Below, one piece after another: positions 5,509 to 12,476 of a stretch of DNA of 21,785 bases (positions within the stretch are counted from its first letter, which is position 1; every line of letters begins with the position of its first letter). This DNA comes from a virus. Where the stretch lies: IMG/VR virus record IMGVR_UViG_3300020057_000167, positions 1 through 21,785 of that record. One strand, written 5' to 3'. The notes beneath the pieces were generated by a model that saw nothing but the letters and a program-made list of their open reading frames with translations, was not told where the DNA came from and did no database searches. A program made the position numbers and the translations under genes.

Positions 5509-5696
5509 CGCAATTTGTGCCACATACACCAGAAAATATAGTTACAGTTGAAATAACTGAAAGAGAATTAATAGTGATTGAAGAACTTAGAAAGTATCCA
5601 TTTGGCAAGATAACCATTCACAAAGCTAATGGGGTGTTGGTCAGATTAGAGCCAGTAATAAGTATATTAATTAACCCTAAAGGTAGTCATGAATAA
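5505..5696 (+). CDS. Small conserved protein, DUF2292/YezD-like, 63 aa
   Basis: It overlaps the terminase stop by four bases (ATGA), so it is probably translated by coupling. The core reads ITERELIVIEELRKYPFGKITIHKANGVLVRLEPVISI, that is helix, then FGxITI strand, then a turn with G, then a final strand. This resembles the small DUF2292 (YezD) fold, with its pattern xLxxIxxIxFGxVxIxxxxGxxxxIE, although residues after the final strand differ. Proteins of this type often lie next to phage terminase genes. Function is unknown, and the family assignment is from memory and moderate. Confidence 0.65.
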   Translation: MTQFVPHTPENIVTVEITERELIVIEELRKYPFGKITIHKANGVLVRLEPVISILINPKGSHE

Positions 5697-6039
5697 AAAA
5701 AAGGAAGTAACACTAGAAGAAGCTAACAATTTATTCAACAAAGCAGAAGTAATTAAAGGCGGTGGCCTCATTAAATTGATGCAGAAGTCAGAATATGAAG
5801 GTTGCCCAATATATCTATTCATGATTGATGGTAAGATATTCATGTATTCTCTTTGGTACAAGGGAGAACAGTACATTGGCTACAATCTCATTACACCTGC
5901 AAAGGGTAAGAAGAAACTCACTAAAGGCCAGATAGCACAGTGTGGAGCATTGATCTTTACAGGCGCAATTACTACCATAGATACGCTAAAAGAGAGAGAT
6001 AGTGTGCTTGCCAAAGATAAAATAAAGACTGTAAACTAA
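5689..6039 (+). CDS. Hypothetical phage protein, 116 aa
   Basis: Unrecognised. The start ATG 5689 has AAAGGT seven bases upstream and overlaps the preceding gene by eight bases. A basic helical head (MNKKKEVTLEEANNLFNKAEVI) is followed by beta strands (CPIYLFMIDGKIFMYSLWYKG, EQYIGYNLITPA) and a Lys-rich loop (KGKKKLTKGQ). The last part is helical (IFTGAITTIDTLKERDSVLAKDK). The layout suggests a small globular cytoplasmic or virion protein. There is no signal or membrane segment. It sits between terminase and the decoration-like genes, where phages commonly carry small uncharacterised morphogenesis genes. Confidence 0.65.
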   Translation: MNKKKEVTLEEANNLFNKAEVIKGGGLIKLMQKSEYEGCPIYLFMIDGKIFMYSLWYKGEQYIGYNLITPAKGKKKLTKGQIAQCGALIFTGAITTIDTLKERDSVLAKDKIKTVN

Positions 6040-6055
6040 TTAAAAAGGAGATTAT

Positions 6056-6352
6056 ATGTACGATATGCCAATGGAAACAGAGAGAGATCTACCATATTTC
6101 AGTTTAAGACAGATTGATTTACCAGAAGTTAGAGAGTGGGAAGTAGGCGGTGAATACTACCTAGTGATTAAAGTTAAGATGATTGGCAAGAGAAGCATGA
6201 GTAATTTAAAAGAAAGTAATGATGGGACTAAACTTGAGGGAGAATTTAAAATGCTCATGGTTGAAAAAGTAGACAACAATTCAGCCACCCAAAAAACATT
6301 AGAAGATAAAGCATTTGAAAAAGCATTAACCAGAGCCAAATCAGGAAGATAG
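6056..6352 (+). CDS. Conserved phage hypothetical protein, 98 aa
   Basis: A strong AAAAAGGAG site precedes ATG 6056 by five bases. The protein reads DLPYFSLRQIDLPEVREWEVGGEYYLVIKVKMIGKR, then a polar segment, then GEFKMLMVEKV and a Lys/Ala helix (DKAFEKALTRAKSG). From memory, the pattern 'LPYFSL....LPEV..WEVG..Y.L..KV.MI.K......GEF.......V' recurs in small proteins of phage head gene clusters. These have a beta-barrel-like core and no assigned function. It lies immediately upstream of the decoration-like gene, so a virion or assembly role is plausible but inferred. Confidence 0.65.
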   Translation: MYDMPMETERDLPYFSLRQIDLPEVREWEVGGEYYLVIKVKMIGKRSMSNLKESNDGTKLEGEFKMLMVEKVDNNSATQKTLEDKAFEKALTRAKSGR

Positions 6353-6354
6353 AC

Positions 6355-6972
6355 ATGGCAGAGAAGGTAAGACTACAGATCAAGACAGTATCAGATCCCG
6401 AAACATGGGTCGATGTTGGTGCTGGTGCAGCAGGAGATCCAATTCCAGTTAGTATAGAATCTGTAACTCCTGGAACAGGAGCAACAAACCTTGGTAAAGC
6501 AGAGGACGAAGTACATACATCAGGGGACGTGGGAGTCTTTGCACTTGGTGTTAGAGCCGACACGCTCGCTGACGTATCAGGGGCAACAGGAGATTATATC
6601 CAAATGACTACCGACTTAAAAGGTCGTGTCATGGTAGGCTCTGCACCAAGAACACTTAAACTTAATCAGGTAACTACAATAACCGCCTCAACATCTGAAA
6701 CGACAATCGTAACAGCAGTAGCCTCAACTTTCTTAGATTTATATGGACTAATAGTAACTAACACCTCTGCAACCGCCGTGACTGTGGCCATAAAAGATGC
6801 GACAGCTGGAACCACGAGGCTTAACATCGCAGTACCAGCAGGAGATACAAGGGGCTTTATGCTTCCAATTGATGCCGCGATTAAACAATCTGCGGTCAAC
6901 AACAACTGGACAGCTACCACTCAATCTGTAACTTCTGTAATTATTACGGCATTAACAGTATCGAACGTATAA
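6355..6972 (+). CDS. Phage virion protein, decoration-like, 205 aa
   Basis: Two parts are visible. Residues about 40-95 carry TNLGKAEDEVHTSGDVGVFALGVRADTLADVSGATGDY followed by TDLKGRVMV. This 'GKAEDxxHxSGDxGVxxLxVRxD ... GDY ... DxxGRxxV' pattern recurs in many phage structural proteins. Residues about 105-205 form an all-beta domain (ETTIVTAVASTFLDLYGLIV, NTSATAVTVAIKDATAGT, VPAGDTRGFML), like the beta-sandwiches that decorate capsids. A head surface or head-completion role is likely. The start has AGGAAG eight bases upstream. Its TAA is followed after one base by the next ATG (TAATATG). Confidence 0.7.
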   Translation: MAEKVRLQIKTVSDPETWVDVGAGAAGDPIPVSIESVTPGTGATNLGKAEDEVHTSGDVGVFALGVRADTLADVSGATGDYIQMTTDLKGRVMVGSAPRTLKLNQVTTITASTSETTIVTAVASTFLDLYGLIVTNTSATAVTVAIKDATAGTTRLNIAVPAGDTRGFMLPIDAAIKQSAVNNNWTATTQSVTSVIITALTVSNV

Positions 6973-6973
6973 T

Positions 6974-7555
6974 ATGGCAAATATAGCAATAGTTCTTACT
7001 CACAATAAATCTTCTAAGGAAAACTTCAATCAAATTGAAGCTATCAAGCCTTTGGTCAAGAGAATTACTGATACTAACGAGGGCGAGGATGAAGAAGGAA
7101 ATCCTACCACTTTTGACACTTACCATTATGAAATGGAAGGCTTAAATGGGTATGAGGTTAGATTCTTCCAGATCGTTCCCTTTGGAGTAGATCGTCCTGA
7201 AAATATGAATGATATAGATTCACATAATGTTATTTATGGATTAGGAGATGAGGATAAGGTGGCAGATCATCCCCGCTTCTTTAACTGGGGACTAAAACGT
7301 GCTACAGACTATGGGGCTGAAGCTGTAATTCATGTAGAGGACTATAAAAAGTTTTCAGTTACAGATTTGGCCTTCCAGTTTAATACACTTATTGATCCAA
7401 ATGATAAAACTGAATTTGTAGAAGATGAAGCAGTTAAGATAACCTCAGTTAGTCTCTTAAAAGAAGTTGGTCAACTTGATGAAGCAAAAAGTATGGAACA
7501 GGCAATTATTGATCTTAAACAAAGGAATATAGATCAGGGGGGTAAAAATGGCTAG
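6974..7555 (+). CDS. Hypothetical phage protein, 193 aa
   Basis: Not confidently recognised. It starts MANIAIVLTHNKSSKENFNQ, a short beta strand followed by a polar loop as in Rossmann-like folds. An acidic insert follows (TNEGEDEEGNPTTFDTYHYE), then RFFNWGLKRATDYGAEAVIHVEDY at about residues 100-123, which recalls the NWGLxxA..GAE.V.....D step of family-2 glycosyltransferase-like folds. No DXD motif or donor-binding site is clear, so I do not assign that activity. The C-terminus is helical and charged. No Shine-Dalgarno sequence precedes the ATG. It starts one base after the upstream TAA (TAATATG), so reinitiation is likely. Its end overlaps the next gene by eight bases. Confidence 0.6.
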   Translation: MANIAIVLTHNKSSKENFNQIEAIKPLVKRITDTNEGEDEEGNPTTFDTYHYEMEGLNGYEVRFFQIVPFGVDRPENMNDIDSHNVIYGLGDEDKVADHPRFFNWGLKRATDYGAEAVIHVEDYKKFSVTDLAFQFNTLIDPNDKTEFVEDEAVKITSVSLLKEVGQLDEAKSMEQAIIDLKQRNIDQGGKNG

Positions 7556-8708
7556 ATTATGGGCAACTGGTTTTGAATTAAACGCTACCCTTGAATACCT
7601 TAATGCCACTGGAACTATTGCCTTTTCCACCACAACAGTCAGGTCTGGAACCTACTCTTTACAAATAGGTAGTTTATCGTCAGGAGTAGCAGAGGGGGCA
7701 GACAACAACTTTCGGGATACTACTTCAAATGGCCCATTCTTTCAAAGTGTCTTTATCAATATAGCCACCCTGCCTTCGGCGGAGAATAGGATTATAGCTT
7801 TTCGTGGTGGTACAACTGACTTTGCATATATAACTTTAGATAGTGCAGGAGCATTGCTGCTTTATGATGAGGATGGGGTAATCGGTAGTGCTAGTTCTGC
7901 CATTTCAACTGACACTTGGACGAAGATAGATTTAAAATTTGACAAAAGCCCCGCACCTGGGTCACACGTTGTAGAAGGAAGATTAAATGATTCAGTCTTT
8001 GCTACAGCTTCAAATAGAACCATTTCCGGAGGTGTTGATAAACTAAGAGTTGGTGGTAATTTGGGGGCTGAAACCCAGACTATTGGGTCATGGTTCTTTG
8101 ACGACTGGAAAGTAAATGACATTGCTGGAGGAGCTGAAACCTCTTATCCAGGAACAGGAAAGATCACTCACCAAAAACCTGATGCGGTAGGTGATGCGTC
8201 CGACTGGACTAATGATTACACCGCTGTTGATGAAGTAACTCCAGATGATGCTGCTACTTTTGCTGCTTCTAATACTCTTAACCAAATTGACGATCACAAC
8301 TTGGAGGCTTCAAGTATCGGTGACAGTGATACTGTAAATTTAGTCAACGTGGGTATGCGAATAAGCGGAGCTGGAGCGTCTGCTAATGCCACTTATGTTT
8401 TAAGAATAAAGGCTTCTGCCGGTGGTACAGTTGAAGAAAGTGTATCTTTTACACCCTCAAATGCGACATGGAGAACCAATCGTGCTGGAGCTAACCCTGT
8501 GGCTTTTAGGTTTACACTTTATGACCTCCCAGGCGCCTCAACAACTGCCTGGACGAAAGCAGATTTAGATACGACACAGATTGGGTATAGATTGTCAGCA
8601 ACCTCTACTAACGCCGCTCAGATATCTACAGTATGGCTACTTGTCGATTATGCAGCAGCAGGTGGAGGCACACCCTCAATCTCAACCATGCTTATGATGG
8701 GGGTGTAG
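7548..8708 (+). CDS. Concanavalin-A-like virion surface protein, 386 aa
   Basis: Residues about 1-195 have the shape of a concanavalin-A-like lectin/glucanase (LamG-like) jelly roll. The segments are SGTYSLQIGSLSSG, FFQSVFINIATLP, AYITLDSAGALLLYDEDG, DTWTKIDLKFDKSPAPG and GSWFFDDWKVND. A second beta-rich domain follows (about 200-370; ITHQKPDAVGDASDWT ... ATYVLRIKASAGGTVEESVSF ... TAWTKADLDTTQIGYRLS). The chain ends with a Gly-rich linker and a hydrophobic tail, GGGTPSISTMLMMGV. Such proteins are attached to the particle and bind glycans. The start has GGGGGGT upstream and overlaps the preceding gene by eight bases. Its place between terminase and portal suggests a head-associated fibre. Confidence 0.7.
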   Translation: MARLWATGFELNATLEYLNATGTIAFSTTTVRSGTYSLQIGSLSSGVAEGADNNFRDTTSNGPFFQSVFINIATLPSAENRIIAFRGGTTDFAYITLDSAGALLLYDEDGVIGSASSAISTDTWTKIDLKFDKSPAPGSHVVEGRLNDSVFATASNRTISGGVDKLRVGGNLGAETQTIGSWFFDDWKVNDIAGGAETSYPGTGKITHQKPDAVGDASDWTNDYTAVDEVTPDDAATFAASNTLNQIDDHNLEASSIGDSDTVNLVNVGMRISGAGASANATYVLRIKASAGGTVEESVSFTPSNATWRTNRAGANPVAFRFTLYDLPGASTTAWTKADLDTTQIGYRLSATSTNAAQISTVWLLVDYAAAGGGTPSISTMLMMGV

Positions 8709-8710
8709 AT

Positions 8711-8764
8711 ATGAAAACACTATATTTTTTAATTAGATATGTTAAAGTAAATAGATATAAGTAA
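8711..8764 (+). CDS. Possible 17-aa leader peptide before the portal gene
   Basis: A frame of 17 codons (MKTLYFLIRYVKVNRYK) starts two bases after the preceding TAG, with GGGGGTG just upstream, and stops at TAA 8762-8764, three bases before the portal ATG. The portal gene has no clear Shine-Dalgarno sequence, so translation of this peptide could carry ribosomes to it. The very AT-rich stretch might instead hold a promoter (TATAAG at 8756-8761, six bases before the portal ATG). Both readings are inference. Confidence 0.3.
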   Translation: MKTLYFLIRYVKVNRYK

Positions 8765-8767
8765 TAT

Positions 8768-10750
8768 ATGAGTAAAAAATCAGTAAGCCAAGAATACTAT
8801 CAAAAGACTGAAGCTGAAGCTCAGAAAGATGATGTTCAAAAAGAAGAGTCTACTCAGAGTTTTGATGGTCTTGAAAGACAGATACAAGCCGAGTATGACA
8901 GAGCCTTTAAGCACCAGAATCCCAAGAAAGTCCAGTGGGCGTTGCGCCTGAAACTCTACAATAATCAGAAGAGAGATTTAGATGCAGTAGGTGATACTAC
9001 CATGTTTACCATTCACCAAACGGTATTGGCCTCATTGTATGATGATCGACTAACAACTGATTTTGTTGGACGTGAAGAGGGAGATGATGAAGTTGCAGAG
9101 AATCTAACAAAAATGGCAGAAGCCGATTATGTTGATATGGAGAAGGATAAGATCGACTATGACTGGGACTGGGATACCACATTTTTCGGCAGAGGTATCT
9201 TGGGATTAGAGGAATATATCAGAGAACCGGACAAAGGTATTTATCTACCACTACCAGAAGTAATTGATCCCATGGTATTTCTCCATGATCCAAATGCAGT
9301 GTCTATCAATGGAGATAGAAAGCACAGAGGTGGTTGTGGATTCTTTGGTTTAGAAGTTTCGCTCACTGAAAAAGACATCAATGATTTACCAGACAAAAGG
9401 GATGATATTGTTTTTACAGAGTTATCCCATACAGGCGGAATAAATTCACTGTACAGAGATGCTTCAGAAGCCAGAAACAACGCTCAAAACCGACAAACAC
9501 AAAAGAATGAGCAACAAGCTAATCTAGGTGCTAATGCAGGCTACATAGTCACTAGGTGGTACACGCATTTTCTAATAGGTGGAGAAGTTAAAAAGGTAAA
9601 AGCATGGCTAGGTAATGATAGATCTAAATTATTAGCAGTTACAGTATTAAAGAATCAAGACTACTGGCAGTTTATTGATAGGCCACTTTATCCAACCTCA
9701 CATGACTGGGACGGAACCTCGATCCCTGATCTCACGGAAGATAAGCAGAGAGCTAGAGCTATAACACAGAATCTAGCCTTGAAAGCAATGGAAGCAGATC
9801 TTTACCAAAGTTATATATATGATTCAGTTAAAATTAACAACAGGGCAGATCTAACTAGAATAGCTAATAATAAGTTTATTCCGGTTGATAAACTAGATAA
9901 TGGCAATATTAATAATGTGATAGCTCCAATTAATAAAGCTAGACCCAACATGGAGTTACTTAGCTTTATTTACAACTCACTAGATGCTTCGGCACAACAA
10001 GCAACAGCTACGCCAGACATCCAACAGGGTATGCAGTCGGCTAAAGATAGACCTTTGGGCGAAACCAATCTTATTGCATCAAGAGTTGATACTCGATATT
10101 CACTATCAGCTAAAGTATTCGGTTGGTCAGAAAGATCATTTTGGCAACAGTGGTACAGATTATACAAAGATAATTTTGTGGACCATATTGACGAGAAGAT
10201 TCTAAGAATAGAGGGCATCTTCGGTGCTAAGTGGAGGCCTCTTACTAGAGAGAACATCATAGCTCCTAAAGTAGATCCAGATATTAAGATCGAATCTAAA
10301 GCAGTGAATCGTGCTAAACAGCTAGAAGATAGACAGGGGATGCAACAGTATCTCGGAATGGCTTTTCAAGAACAGAATACCAATAGAAGATATGGCCTAA
10401 GAATGATGGGTAAACTCTTCGGTATGTCAAAAGCAGAACTAGATAGACTATATCCACCAACTATTGATGAGAGAGAAGCAGAGCAAGAGAACGATTTACT
10501 CAATAATAATAAGCTAGCTCCAGTAACGAGAGAACAGAATCATGAAGTACATTTACTTGAACACATGAAAGCTGCAGATACACCAGCATCAAGGACTCAC
10601 GTTAAAGCACATCAAGAAGCATTATTGATGAAGAGAAGTAAACCAGAGCTATTCCCAGAAGATCCGGCAGATGTACCATTCGGTCCACAAGATCCACAAT
10701 CGGGTGGCACAACTTCAAGACCAATAGCTCCAAGTCAGGCATCATCATGA
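8768..10750 (+). CDS. Portal protein
   Basis: This 660-residue protein has the size and motif order of large podovirus-type portals, the dodecamer at the capsid vertex through which DNA passes. Early on, a helical segment (FDGLERQIQAEYDRAFKHQNPKKVQWALRLKLYNNQKR, given in part) precedes TIHQTVLASLYDD (81-93). A central region has LPEVIDPMVFLHDPNA (162-177). Most typical is RPLYPTSHDWDGTSIPDLTED (305-325), then RARAITQNLALKAMEADLYQS. The wing and stem follow, and the C-terminus is polar and Pro-rich (PEDPADVPFGPQDPQSGG). No clear ribosome binding site precedes the ATG. Its stop overlaps the next start (ATGA). It lies upstream of scaffold and capsid genes, as expected. Confidence 0.88.
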   Translation: MSKKSVSQEYYQKTEAEAQKDDVQKEESTQSFDGLERQIQAEYDRAFKHQNPKKVQWALRLKLYNNQKRDLDAVGDTTMFTIHQTVLASLYDDRLTTDFVGREEGDDEVAENLTKMAEADYVDMEKDKIDYDWDWDTTFFGRGILGLEEYIREPDKGIYLPLPEVIDPMVFLHDPNAVSINGDRKHRGGCGFFGLEVSLTEKDINDLPDKRDDIVFTELSHTGGINSLYRDASEARNNAQNRQTQKNEQQANLGANAGYIVTRWYTHFLIGGEVKKVKAWLGNDRSKLLAVTVLKNQDYWQFIDRPLYPTSHDWDGTSIPDLTEDKQRARAITQNLALKAMEADLYQSYIYDSVKINNRADLTRIANNKFIPVDKLDNGNINNVIAPINKARPNMELLSFIYNSLDASAQQATATPDIQQGMQSAKDRPLGETNLIASRVDTRYSLSAKVFGWSERSFWQQWYRLYKDNFVDHIDEKILRIEGIFGAKWRPLTRENIIAPKVDPDIKIESKAVNRAKQLEDRQGMQQYLGMAFQEQNTNRRYGLRMMGKLFGMSKAELDRLYPPTIDEREAEQENDLLNNNKLAPVTREQNHEVHLLEHMKAADTPASRTHVKAHQEALLMKRSKPELFPEDPADVPFGPQDPQSGGTTSRPIAPSQASS

Positions 10751-11061
10751 TTACAGATGAACTTCTAGATACACCAGAGAAGATTGAATTAGCAGTAGCT
10801 AATTTTATTGATTTAGAAGGTCATTCAGGTTGGATACTACTTAAATCAATGATTAATGCCAATATATTAGTGTTGACAGAACAAATATTAGTAGGTGGAG
10901 ATGAAGAGGTGCTTAACTTGAAACGAAGAGATCTTATAGCGTACAGGAATGTAATTAATACTCCCTCAGAATATATTAAGAGATCGAGAATAAGCCAATC
11001 TCCAGCTCCCTCTTTTGATCCTTATGAGAAACAAAAGAAACTTGACGAAGATGTTGGGTAG
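10747..11061 (+). CDS. Small protein between portal and scaffold, 104 aa
   Basis: Unrecognised by name. It is helical throughout: DELLDTPEKIELAVANFIDL, GHSGWILLKSMINANILVLTEQIL, and LNLKRRDLIAYRNVINTPSEYI. The pattern of a Trp-containing helix, a helix rich in aliphatic residues and then 'LKRRDxxAYRNxIxxP' recurs in small proteins that sit after podovirus-type portal genes, where a role in head assembly or connector formation is possible. The ATG overlaps the portal stop (ATGA), so expression is coupled. The scaffold promoter lies over its last codons. Confidence 0.6.
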   Translation: MITDELLDTPEKIELAVANFIDLEGHSGWILLKSMINANILVLTEQILVGGDEEVLNLKRRDLIAYRNVINTPSEYIKRSRISQSPAPSFDPYEKQKKLDEDVG

Positions 11062-11071
11062 TATATATACT
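11042..11071 (+). promoter_or_regulatory. Promoter for the scaffold gene
   Basis: TTGACG (11042-11047) is separated by 18 bases from TATACT (11066-11071), each with one mismatch to the sigma-70 consensus. It overlaps the end of the preceding gene. The transcript would start near 11078 and run through a 35-base leader into the scaffold ATG at 11113. The layout matches that of the capsid promoter at 12354. Confidence 0.6.
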
Positions 11072-11093
11072 AAATGATTAATAATTAGCTTAA

Positions 11094-11114
11094 TGGAAAA
11101 ACCAAAGGCACTAT
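11094..11114 (+). repeat. 21-base leader element, copy A
   Basis: An exact 21-base match to 12402-12422 begins TGGAAAAACC and ends AAAGGCACTAT. In this copy AAAGG is the ribosome binding site and the last AT belongs to the ATG of the scaffold gene. The element lies about 16 bases after the predicted start of transcription. Confidence 0.75.
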
Positions 11115-11784
11115 GACAGACGAAAACCCAACAATTGACGTGGACGAATTACAGCTAGATGATGTTGTAGGCATGGATCCTGCAGATCTTACTGATACTC
11201 ATAAAGAGTACCTAGAATCTAACAAACAAAATCTCACATCAGATCAACAAGTAAAGTTTGGTTTCTCTAATGAAACCCCACCAGATGAAACCCCACCAAA
11301 AGATGATAAAGAAGATGCTTTTGATCCAAATAAAATAGATATTGGAGTTAAGAAAGCAATAGCTATTGATTTTGATGATAATGATGATGATGGTATGGAT
11401 TTAGAAGATAGAGCAAGAATTAATAAGCAAGTTCTAAAAGGTAACAAAGGTTTGCTTGAAAGACAACAAGAGTACGAGGATAGAAGCGCTTTAAATAATG
11501 TCATTTCGGAAAAACCAGAGCTAAAGAAATACGTAGAACTAGCATATAAGTACATGAAAGCACATCCTAGCCTAGTAGCTGAAGATGCCATGAAGATTGC
11601 AAGCGCTGGAGATCAACAGAGAATTGGTGCGATTAAAGAAAGAGAAGCCAGTGAGAGGGCCAAAAAGACAGCTAATCCAGGGTCAAGCTACCGAGCATCA
11701 TCCGGTGGAGCTAAAGACTGGGGTAAGGTAGATATCAATGAAGTAGAGGCGCAAATAGCATTCGTTAAAGGTCAAAGGTCTTAA
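11113..11784 (+). CDS. Putative capsid scaffolding protein, 223 aa
   Basis: The protein is very acidic and low in complexity over its first 110 residues (DVDELQLDDVVGMDPADL, ETPPDETPPKDDKEDAF, DFDDNDDDGMDLEDRARI). It then becomes helical (QEYEDRSALNNVI, KYVELAYKYMKAHPSLVAED, REASERAKK) and ends with a Gly/Ser linker and a short helix (KDWGKVDINEVEAQIAFVKG). This architecture and its position between portal and capsid genes are typical of scaffolds, whose C-terminal helix contacts the shell. Sequence alone does not prove it. The start ATG has AAAGG at four bases, inside the 21-base element shared with the capsid leader. Confidence 0.7.
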   Translation: MTDENPTIDVDELQLDDVVGMDPADLTDTHKEYLESNKQNLTSDQQVKFGFSNETPPDETPPKDDKEDAFDPNKIDIGVKKAIAIDFDDNDDDGMDLEDRARINKQVLKGNKGLLERQQEYEDRSALNNVISEKPELKKYVELAYKYMKAHPSLVAEDAMKIASAGDQQRIGAIKEREASERAKKTANPGSSYRASSGGAKDWGKVDINEVEAQIAFVKGQRS

Positions 11785-11807
11785 TTATTATATAAAGGAA
11801 TAAATAT

Positions 11808-12350
11808 ATGCAACTAATTGATTTAACACTAAAAGAACTCCAAATCAGGGCAACTGAAGCTGGTATGCCAGAAGCAGTAGCTAACTCGTTTACCACCAAA
11901 GCTCAAGTTGTTGCTGTTATCGAGGCGATTGAATTAAAGAAAACGGCTCAACTTGTAGATCCTGCAACTTCCGCCACCGAAACACCTAAAGAGAAAGTAA
12001 ACACTGATAAAGCATGGCTCAGTAAAAGAGATGCTATGGGTAGAAAACTAGAATCACAACCTAAAGTCGGTATGGCTATTCAACTAGAACCAGGGGAAAA
12101 AGAAGGTATTGTTGAATCTAAGGTAGTAAATGGTATCAGGGAGTTCAGGGTCATTTCAGGTTCAGTCAAAGAAAAGATTATTAATGGTTATAAGTGGATT
12201 ATGCCAAAGGGAGTAATGACATTAGTCCCTGAACAAGTCTATGAATTGATATCTAACGAGCTTAATATCATGGCTAAGATTTCCAGTAAACAATCTATTG
12301 ATAGGATTGATCCTCAAACCGGCAAAACTGTCAGAGATGCTTTAAGTTAG
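11808..12350 (+). CDS. Phage head-cluster protein, 180 aa
   Basis: Residues about 1-42 (MQLIDLTLKELQIRATEAGM, then FTTKAQVVAVIEAIE) form a two-helix unit like SAP or Rho-N/HeH motifs, which commonly bind nucleic acid. A polar linker rich in Thr and Pro follows. The C-terminal half is a beta-rich domain (KVGMAIQLEPGEKEG, REFRVISGSVKEKIINGYKWIMPKG), then VPEQVYELISNELNI. Proteins with this final 'NGYKW.MPKGV...VPEQVYE.I' segment are frequent beside N4-gp56-type capsid genes, function unknown. AAAGGA lies eight bases before the ATG. The capsid promoter begins four bases after its TAG. Confidence 0.65.
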   Translation: MQLIDLTLKELQIRATEAGMPEAVANSFTTKAQVVAVIEAIELKKTAQLVDPATSATETPKEKVNTDKAWLSKRDAMGRKLESQPKVGMAIQLEPGEKEGIVESKVVNGIREFRVISGSVKEKIINGYKWIMPKGVMTLVPEQVYELISNELNIMAKISSKQSIDRIDPQTGKTVRDALS

Positions 12351-12353
12351 CTA

Positions 12354-12382
12354 TTGACATTATAATTTAACTCTAGGATACT
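12354..12382 (+). promoter_or_regulatory. Promoter for the major capsid leader
   Basis: A perfect TTGACA (12354-12359), a 17-base spacer and GATACT (12377-12382) form one of the strongest promoters in the window. Transcription would start near 12389. It is followed by a second copy of the 21-base leader element and then by a strong intrinsic terminator before the capsid gene. Confidence 0.65.
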
Positions 12383-12401
12383 AATCGCTAGTTAGACCTA
12401 T

Positions 12402-12422
12402 TGGAAAAACCAAAGGCACTAT
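12402..12422 (+). repeat. 21-base leader element, copy B
   Basis: An exact copy of 11094-11114. Here the start codon of copy A is lost (AAAGGCACTATG has become AAAGGCACTATT), and AAAGGCACTATT has become the 5' arm of a terminator hairpin. Confidence 0.75.
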
Positions 12423-12449
12423 TTCTGTAAAGGAATGGTGCCTTTTTTT
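12412..12449 (+). terminator. Intrinsic terminator or attenuator ahead of the capsid gene
   Basis: AAAGGCACTATT (12412-12423) pairs with AATGGTGCCTTT (12434-12445) as a 12-base-pair stem with one G-U pair. The ten-base loop is TCTGTAAAGG, and a run of seven T ends at 12449. It lies downstream of the capsid promoter, so it would act on the message for the capsid gene itself. The loop contains AAAGG and the 3' arm contains an ATG (12435) in frame with the capsid gene, so ribosome binding could oppose hairpin formation. Confidence 0.7.
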
Positions 12450-12476
12450 ATTATAAATAATAAAGAGGAATGCAAA

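Noticed and set aside
6255-6563. Minus-strand frame of 102 codons across the boundary of two + strand genes
   Set aside because: Composition (Ser/Pro/Leu-rich) is that of a shadow of an Ala/Thr/Gly-rich coding strand. It has no ribosome site and spans a real gene junction.
9970-10260. Overlapping frames on both strands inside the portal gene
   Set aside because: The portal frame is continuous and recognisable here; the others lack start signals and any family likeness.
12435-12476. Start of the capsid protein at ATG 12435 (14 extra residues)
   Set aside because: The extra residues are coded by the terminator arm and T run, and ATG 12477 has a better ribosome site and gives the usual N-terminus. 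The upstream ATG is kept only as part of the attenuation idea.
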